Assembly: GCA_003240755.1 (NCBI GenBank)
Contig: QFNF01000048.1
Location: 1 to 21,399 of the forward strand
DNA length: 21,399 bases
Reading direction: 5' to 3'
From: Sphingomonas hengshuiensis
GTDB taxonomy: Bacteria; Pseudomonadota; Alphaproteobacteria; Sphingomonadales; Sphingomonadaceae
This document shows, in pieces, positions 13,818 through 21,399 of the stretch. Both the position numbers and the translations under genes were made by a program. The notes beneath the pieces were generated by a model that searched no databases, was not told where the DNA came from, and saw nothing but the letters and a program-made list of their open reading frames with translations. Every line of letters begins with the position of its first letter. The stretch's first letter is position 1.

Positions 13818-13846
13818 TTGACTCAGGACGTGCGTGACCGTAAGCG
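13818..13846 (+). promoter_or_regulatory. Possible promoter of rplJ-rplL
   Basis: TTGACT (13818-13823), a 17-base spacer, then TAAGCG (13841-13846). The -10 is weak, but the location just upstream of the L10 leader and back-to-back with the cutC promoter is appropriate. It implies a long leader of about 285 bases. Confidence 0.35.
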
Positions 13847-13892
13847 CCGCCCCAGCCGTCACGCAGGGATTCGTCCTGCGCGTGACGTCCGT

Positions 13893-13990
13893 CCGAGACA
13901 GCAGGTGCGGGTTTCCCGCTTAATCTCCTGCCGAGACGGGGAATGTGTTTTTCCGTCTGGTGGTGCCGAGGCACACCGGACCGGCCATGA
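13893..13990 (+). promoter_or_regulatory. Ribosomal protein L10 leader (autoregulatory RNA)
   Basis: GCAGG (13901-13905) pairs with CCTGC (13927-13931). Inside it is a GCGGG-TTT-CCCGC hairpin (13907-13919), and the unpaired strand TTAATCT forms the asymmetric bulge of a kink-turn. This is the hallmark of the L10(L12)4 binding site in bacterial rplJ leaders (Rfam L10_leader). GAGAC repeats flank it, and further hairpins follow (GACGG/CCGTC; GTGCC-GA-GGCAC). Excess L10-L12 complex is expected to bind here and repress its own message. The structure was paired by eye and the boundaries are approximate. Confidence 0.75.
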
Positions 13991-14138
13991 GGGTCTCCCT
14001 TGCCACGCAAGGGACACGCTCCGCATGGCGACCATGCCCCTTCACGGACTTTCGCCCCGGTCGTCGCATCCGCGACGGGCGGATTGTTCGCGGGCGTTTC
14101 CGGTTTTGCCGGGACACGCCCCAGTAAAGGAGAACGGC

Positions 14139-14654
14139 ATGGATCGCACTCAGAAGAGTGAAGCCGTCGCCGAGCTGAACCGCACCTTCAACGAGGTCGG
14201 CGTGGTGGTCGTCACCCGCAACCTCGGCATGACCGTCGCCCAGTCGACGGCCCTGCGCAACAAGATGCGGGAAGCCGGCGCGGCTTACAAGGTCTCGAAG
14301 AACCGTCTTGCCCGGATCGCAGCCGAAGGCACGCCGTATGCGGTGCTGTCGGACCTGCTGACCGGCCCGACGGCGCTGGCGACGTCGACCGATCCCGTCG
14401 CTGCGGCGCGGGTCATCAACGACTTCGCCAAGACGAACGACAAGCTCGAGATCGTCGGCGGCGCCATGGGCGGCCAGTTGCTCGACGCGAACGGCGTGAA
14501 GGCCCTGGCCTCGCTGCCCTCGCTCGACGAACTGCGCGCCAAGCTGGTCGGCCTCATCGTTGCCCCGGCAACGAAGATCGCCACCATCACGCAGGCACCC
14601 GCGGCCCAGGTCGCGCGCGTGCTGTCGGCATATGCGGAGAAGGAAGCCGCCTGA
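14139..14654 (+). CDS. rplJ: 50S ribosomal protein L10
   Basis: A 171-residue protein forming the base of the ribosomal stalk, holding L7/L12 dimers and recruiting translation factors. Recognised by the family N-terminus (MDRTQKSEAVAELN), VVVTRNLGMTVAQ and KVSKNRLARIA. The C-terminal helix (residues 138-171) that binds L12 dimers is present. Length is normal. The ATG has AAAGGAG seven bases upstream; the open frame extends far upstream but only through the regulatory leader. rplL follows after 48 bases. The usual upstream partners rplK and rplA are absent; cutC lies there instead, on the other strand. Confidence 0.97.
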   Translation: MDRTQKSEAVAELNRTFNEVGVVVVTRNLGMTVAQSTALRNKMREAGAAYKVSKNRLARIAAEGTPYAVLSDLLTGPTALATSTDPVAAARVINDFAKTNDKLEIVGGAMGGQLLDANGVKALASLPSLDELRAKLVGLIVAPATKIATITQAPAAQVARVLSAYAEKEAA

Positions 14655-14702
14655 ACGGGCGCTTCCCACTGACACAACCCTATCTGATTTACGGAGAATA
14701 TC

Positions 14703-15083
14703 ATGGCTGACCTGAACGCGATCGTCGAACAACTGAGCGCGCTGACCGTCCTCGAAGCGGCTGAACTGTCGAAGCTGCTCGAAGAAAAGTGGGGCGTTTC
14801 GGCCGCTGCTGCCGTTGCCGCCGCTCCGGCCGCCGGTGGCGCCGCCGGTGGCGCGCCTGCCGCTGAAGAGCAGACCGAATTCGACGTCATCCTGACCGGC
14901 GACGGTGGCAAGAAGATCAACGTCATCAAGGAAGTCCGCGCCATCACCGGCCTGGGCCTGACCGAAGCCAAGGCGCTGGTCGAAGGCGCGCCGAAGGCCG
15001 TCAAGGAAGGCGTCAACAAGGACGAGGCCGCCAAGATCAAGGCGCAGCTCGAAGGCGCCGGCGCAACCGTCGACGTCAAGTAA
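14703..15083 (+). CDS. rplL: 50S ribosomal protein L7/L12
   Basis: A 126-residue stalk protein. The N-terminal dimerisation domain (1-35, [19 protein letters not shown]) is followed by an alanine/glycine-rich hinge (36-56). The C-terminal factor-binding domain has [18 protein letters not shown] and [17 protein letters not shown]. All features are normal for Alphaproteobacteria. GGAG lies about seven bases before the ATG. It is co-transcribed with rplJ. Unlike the common arrangement, rpoB does not follow directly: three hairpins and a terminator come next, then opposing genes. Confidence 0.97.
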   Translation: MADLNAIVEQLSALTVLEAAELSKLLEEKWGVSAAAAVAAAPAAGGAAGGAPAAEEQTEFDVILTGDGGKKINVIKEVRAITGLGLTEAKALVEGAPKAVKEGVNKDEAAKIKAQLEGAGATVDVK

Positions 15084-15098
15084 GCCGCAGGCGGGGCA

Positions 15099-15183
15099 GC
15101 GGACCGGTGGGTCCGCCATCTCCGCCAAGGCCGGCCGGCGGGCCAACCGCCCGACCGACGGGATGGGACCTGCTCCCATCCCG
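15099..15183 (+). other. Two stable hairpins in the rplL 3' region
   Basis: GCGGACC/GGTCCGC (15099-15105 with 15110-15116, loop of four) and CGGGATGGGA/TCCCATCCCG (15159-15168 with 15174-15183, loop CCTGC) lie between the rplL stop and the terminator. They may protect the abundant rplJL message from 3' decay or act as processing sites. Confidence 0.5.
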
Positions 15184-15201
15184 GCTCGACCGAAAAAAGG
15201 A

Positions 15202-15234
15202 GGGGGCAGTCCACACCGGACCGCCCCCTTTTTT
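15202..15234. terminator. Bidirectional rho-independent terminator
   Basis: GGGGGCAGTCC (15202-15212), loop ACACC and GGACCGCCCCC (15218-15228) pair over eleven positions with one A/C mismatch, followed by TTTTTT on the plus strand. On the minus strand the mismatch becomes a G-U pair and the stem is followed by TCCTTTTTT. It therefore ends both the rplJL transcript and the convergent HTH-gene transcript. Confidence 0.9.
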
Positions 15235-15261
15235 CATGCACCGGTCATCGCCGGTGGCCGG

Positions 15262-15489
15262 TCAATCCTCGCCTTCTTCAGCCTCGCCCGGCCCGTGGAC
15301 CAGAATATCGCCCGGCTGGCATTCCAGCACGCGGCAGATCGCGTCGAGCGTGGTGAAGCGGATCGCGCGCGCCTTGCCGGTTTTCAGGATCGACAGGTTG
15401 GCAAGCGTGATATCCACCGCCTGCGCCAGTTCGGTCAGCGTCATGCGCCGCGCCTGCAGCACCTCGTCGAGGCGGACAAGGACCGCCAT
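15262..15489 (-). CDS. Small HTH regulator (YozG/XRE type)
   Basis: A 75-residue protein that is almost entirely one Cro/C1-type helix-turn-helix: LDEVLQARRMTLTELAQAVDIT, then LSILKTGKARAIRFTTLDAICRVLECQPGDIL, typical of the YozG-like minimal regulators. The C-terminus is acidic (GEAEEGED). It overlaps the stop of the DUF2975 gene by one base (TGATG), which indicates translational coupling. This DUF2975-YozG pairing recurs in many bacteria. The regulator probably controls its own operon, with the membrane partner influencing it, but that is inference. The longer frame upstream lies inside the DUF2975 gene. Confidence 0.88.
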   Translation of the reverse strand: MAVLVRLDEVLQARRMTLTELAQAVDITLANLSILKTGKARAIRFTTLDAICRVLECQPGDILVHGPGEAEEGED

Positions 15490-16010
15490 CAGACCGTCCC
15501 CTCCAGATCCTCGCGCAGCGACGCCCCTTCCGCGAACACCCGCGCCAGGACGAAGGCGACCAGCACCGACAGCCACCCGCCGACCGAAATCGACGATCCG
15601 TCGGCGCGCACCCCCATGCCGGCGAAGCTGGGGATGATGAGCAGCAGCGGCACGTCGAGTAGCTGGATGGCGAGCAACGCCCAGCCGATCTGCCGTACGC
15701 GCCGGGCATTGGGCGACGCGAACGTCTCCCCCGCGAGCACCGTGCCGATCACCGCGATCAGCCGCGAGAAGATGATGTGCGCGGGCACCGCCGCAGCGAT
15801 ACCCAGCAGCAGGAGCGCACGGATACCGGTAACGACACGATCGACATCGATCGCCGGATATTTGCCGACGATCCGGTCGGCGAGCATGTCGTGCAGCGGG
15901 ACGCTGGCGAGCGTCGCGACGAGGAACGCCGTGGCGAAGGCGATGTTGAGCACCAGCAGGACACGCAGAACGGCAACGGTGAATCGCAATATCCGGTCCC
16001 GCCGTGCCAT
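15489..16010 (-). CDS. DUF2975 family membrane protein
   Basis: A 173-residue protein with four predicted transmembrane helices (about 8-33, 61-85, 110-132 and 145-163), consistent with DUF2975 proteins, whose function is unknown. I start at ATG 16010, which has GGGGAG five bases upstream; an in-frame ATG at 16064 would place unlikely residues across the probable promoter. It is translationally coupled to the HTH gene after it. The pair could be a small membrane-sensing module, with the HTH protein as its transcriptional arm. Confidence 0.8.
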   Translation of the reverse strand: MARRDRILRFTVAVLRVLLVLNIAFATAFLVATLASVPLHDMLADRIVGKYPAIDVDRVVTGIRALLLLGIAAAVPAHIIFSRLIAVIGTVLAGETFASPNARRVRQIGWALLAIQLLDVPLLLIIPSFAGMGVRADGSSISVGGWLSVLVAFVLARVFAEGASLREDLEGTV

Positions 16011-16035
16011 GTCGCTCCCCCCTCCGCCTGTCGGA

Positions 16036-16064
16036 ATGCTAGGCGGTATGTCGATAATCACCAA
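16036..16064 (-). promoter_or_regulatory. Possible promoter of the DUF2975-HTH pair
   Basis: On the minus strand TTGGTG (16064-16059), a 17-base spacer and TAGCAT (16041-16036) lie 26 bases before the DUF2975 start. Each hexamer matches consensus at about four of six positions. Confidence 0.4.
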
Positions 16065-16082
16065 GAACGCGTGCCGTCGGGC

Positions 16083-17249
16083 TTACATCCGGCGGACCTG
16101 GCCGTGCAATCGTACCTCCAGCCGATCGACCATCCGATCGCCGCGGTCGGTGAAGATCGGGGCGAGCTTGCCCTGCGGTGCGGCCGGACCGACCATGAAG
16201 GCGGCAGTGGTGCGCGACTGGCGCCCATCGGCCCAGCGATAGCGCGCGTCGATCGCGATCATCGGCACGAAGAACGACCGGTCGTTGGCGGTGACGACGT
16301 TCACCGCGGTGCGCGGCAGCGCCATCGTCGCTTCGAGATTCCGCCGCTCGCCCGCTCCGAGCGCGAACGGGTCGAGCCCCCGCTTTTCGTCATCCGCGAA
16401 GAAGGCCGCGATCTGTTCGTCCTGCCGGGCATTGGCGGTGATGAGCAACGTCGCGATGCGGACCTCGTCGACCGGCATCCGCGCGGGGTTGCCGACGGTC
16501 AGATCGAAATCGAGCAGCGCGCGATCGCCCTCCGTCCCGACGCGCAGCGGGGCGAGCTGGAATTCGAGGAAGGGACCCGCGGTCGGTGCGACGGCGACCG
16601 CCGGCACGGGCGGCGTCGGCGCTACGGGCGCGGGCGCGAGCGTGGGCGAGGGCGCGGGCGTAGGCGTGGGCGTGGGCGGCTCGGGCGCTACCGCAACCGG
16701 AGCGCCCGGTTCGGGAACAGGCGCCTCGGTCATGACCGGCTCGACCGACCGACGTCGGCGGCCGAGCAGGAACGCCACCACGCTCGCCACCGCGACGCCG
16801 CCGAGGAACCACAGCCACCATGGCAACGCATCTTCCTGCGCGACCGGAGCGGCCGCGACCGGGACCGGGATGGCGGTCGGCGTCGCCGAGGCGACCGGCG
16901 ACGGCGCGGCCTCGGGCACCGCCAGGACGGGTGGCCCGACATAGGTGGGTTCGGCGGCGGGGGGCGCCGCGTCCACCACCGGGGCCGGCGTCGGCGATGC
17001 GGCCGGACGCGACACGGGAACCGCAGGCGTTGCGCGCGGGGTCGGCGTTGCCGCCGGGCGCGGAGCCGGCGTGGCGCGCGGGGTCGGTGCAGGTGTCGGC
17101 GTCGCGCTGGCTGTCGCCGTCGGGGTCGGTACCGCCTGCGGAGTGATGTCGTAGATCGGGATCGAACCGTCGGGCGTGGTCTGCTGCGCAGCGGCGGCGG
17201 GCACGGCGAGGGTCGCGACGATCGCCGCGAACGGAAGCTGGAACTGCAT
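16083..17249 (-). CDS. Proline/threonine/alanine-rich single-pass membrane protein
   Basis: A 388-residue protein of unknown function. Order: a signal peptide (1-21, ending AAAAQQ); a long low-complexity Pro/Thr/Ala region (38-135); one transmembrane helix (144-163, WWLWFLGGVAVASVVAFLLG) followed by RRRR; a second proline-rich linker (about 178-220, with PTPTPTP); and a folded C-terminal domain (about 225-388) with LEFQLAPLRVGTEGDRALL. The RRRR after the helix places the C-terminal domain in the cytoplasm and the first linker in the periplasm, so it may span the periplasm. I start at ATG 17249 (GAGG seven bases upstream); the open frame runs further but crosses the rpoB promoter. It is 72 bases upstream of DUF2975 on the same strand. 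Confidence 0.7.
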   Translation of the reverse strand: MQFQLPFAAIVATLAVPAAAAQQTTPDGSIPIYDITPQAVPTPTATASATPTPAPTPRATPAPRPAATPTPRATPAVPVSRPAASPTPAPVVDAAPPAAEPTYVGPPVLAVPEAAPSPVASATPTAIPVPVAAAPVAQEDALPWWLWFLGGVAVASVVAFLLGRRRRSVEPVMTEAPVPEPGAPVAVAPEPPTPTPTPAPSPTLAPAPVAPTPPVPAVAVAPTAGPFLEFQLAPLRVGTEGDRALLDFDLTVGNPARMPVDEVRIATLLITANARQDEQIAAFFADDEKRGLDPFALGAGERRNLEATMALPRTAVNVVTANDRSFFVPMIAIDARYRWADGRQSRTTAAFMVGPAAPQGKLAPIFTDRGDRMVDRLEVRLHGQVRRM

Positions 17250-17354
17250 GCCTGTCCTCAACCGGGGTTTTGCCCTCGACGTTAGCCCATCCGATCCGCC
17301 GTTGCGACGAAACGTGGCGCGATCGTGACGAACGGACGCGATCATGAACCCGCG

Positions 17355-17383
17355 TTGACAGTCCCTGCGCCGGCTCCTATATG
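17355..17383 (+). promoter_or_regulatory. Sigma70-type promoter of rpoB
   Basis: TTGACA (17355-17360, perfect -35), a 17-base spacer and TATATG (17378-17383) lie about 190 bases before rpoB. This is the best consensus promoter in the window and fits rpoB being transcribed independently of rplJL. Confidence 0.75.
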
Positions 17384-17574
17384 GCTGGCCTGCTTCAGGA
17401 CCGGGAAAGAATGCGTCGTCGCGCAACGCATTGCATGCATAGGCCTGTCGCCATTCCAGGACGCTCGATCGGCTGCGGCCCCATGTGGGTGACGCGGCTT
17501 TCGTCGTCCCGATCGCACGCCAGCCCGGTGGCAACCGGGCACGAGATTTGACTGCAAGCGAGGCCCACGACTCC
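17384..17574 (+). other. rpoB 5' leader region
   Basis: No gene is visible between the promoter and rpoB. The predicted leader of about 185 bases contains a GCCCGGT-GGCA-ACCGGGC hairpin (17523-17540), 34 bases before the start codon, and an ATGCGT/ACGCAT pair near 17410-17436. These may influence rpoB expression, but I recognise no known regulatory motif. The gap from 17250 to the promoter is the divergent control region shared with the proline-rich protein gene. Confidence 0.5.

Positions 17575-21399
<3,825 letters not shown>

Noticed and set aside
16600..17130. Repetitive DNA that might suggest a satellite or CRISPR-like array
   Set aside because: The repeats are irregular Pro/Thr/Ala codons of the 388-residue protein; there are no constant repeats with unique spacers.

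Overview
The window looks like chromosomal DNA of a sphingomonad (Alphaproteobacteria, Sphingomonas or a close relative). Supporting signs are the high G+C content, a CpdR-type response regulator, a SapC-family protein, DUF1289 and sphingomonad-type RplJ, RplL and RpoB sequences. This is judged from recognised protein families, not from a database search.

Left edge (1-1674): the border of an integrated element. It holds the first codons of an IS5-type transposase, an AT-rich non-coding stretch with inverted repeats, a tyrosine recombinase, and a tRNA-Val(GAC) gene whose 3' end faces the recombinase. The recombinase reads away from the tRNA, as expected for an island inserted at a tRNA 3' end; the rest of the element would lie left of the window.

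Core section 1 (1749-9993): cpdR diverges from an N-formylglutamate amidohydrolase gene. Downstream on the minus strand is a strong candidate small RNA gene of about 104 nt. It has a promoter, three hairpins, an anti-Shine-Dalgarno-like linker and a U-tract terminator. A minus-strand series follows (FAD-linked oxidase, SapC-family protein, cytochrome b561), with an unusual inverted-repeat element between the last two. The plus strand then carries a small secreted protein, a DEAD-box RNA helicase with a coupled DUF1289 gene, and a membrane-anchored short-chain dehydrogenase.

Core section 2 (10081-13751, minus strand): cutC and an exported glycoside hydrolase family 2 enzyme overlap by 4 bp and form an operon, probably for glycoside use.

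Core section 3 (13752-21399): rplJ-rplL with an L10-binding leader, ending in a strong bidirectional terminator. A 2.3-kb minus-strand block follows (HTH regulator, DUF2975 membrane protein, proline-rich membrane protein). Then comes rpoB with its own promoter, running off the right edge. The usual rplJL-rpoBC continuity is therefore broken. The predicted RpoB also lacks 13 normally near-invariant residues (E. coli 131-143, next to the N-terminal rifampicin-resistance site) through a clean in-frame gap. This is the most surprising feature of the window and needs checking against reads.
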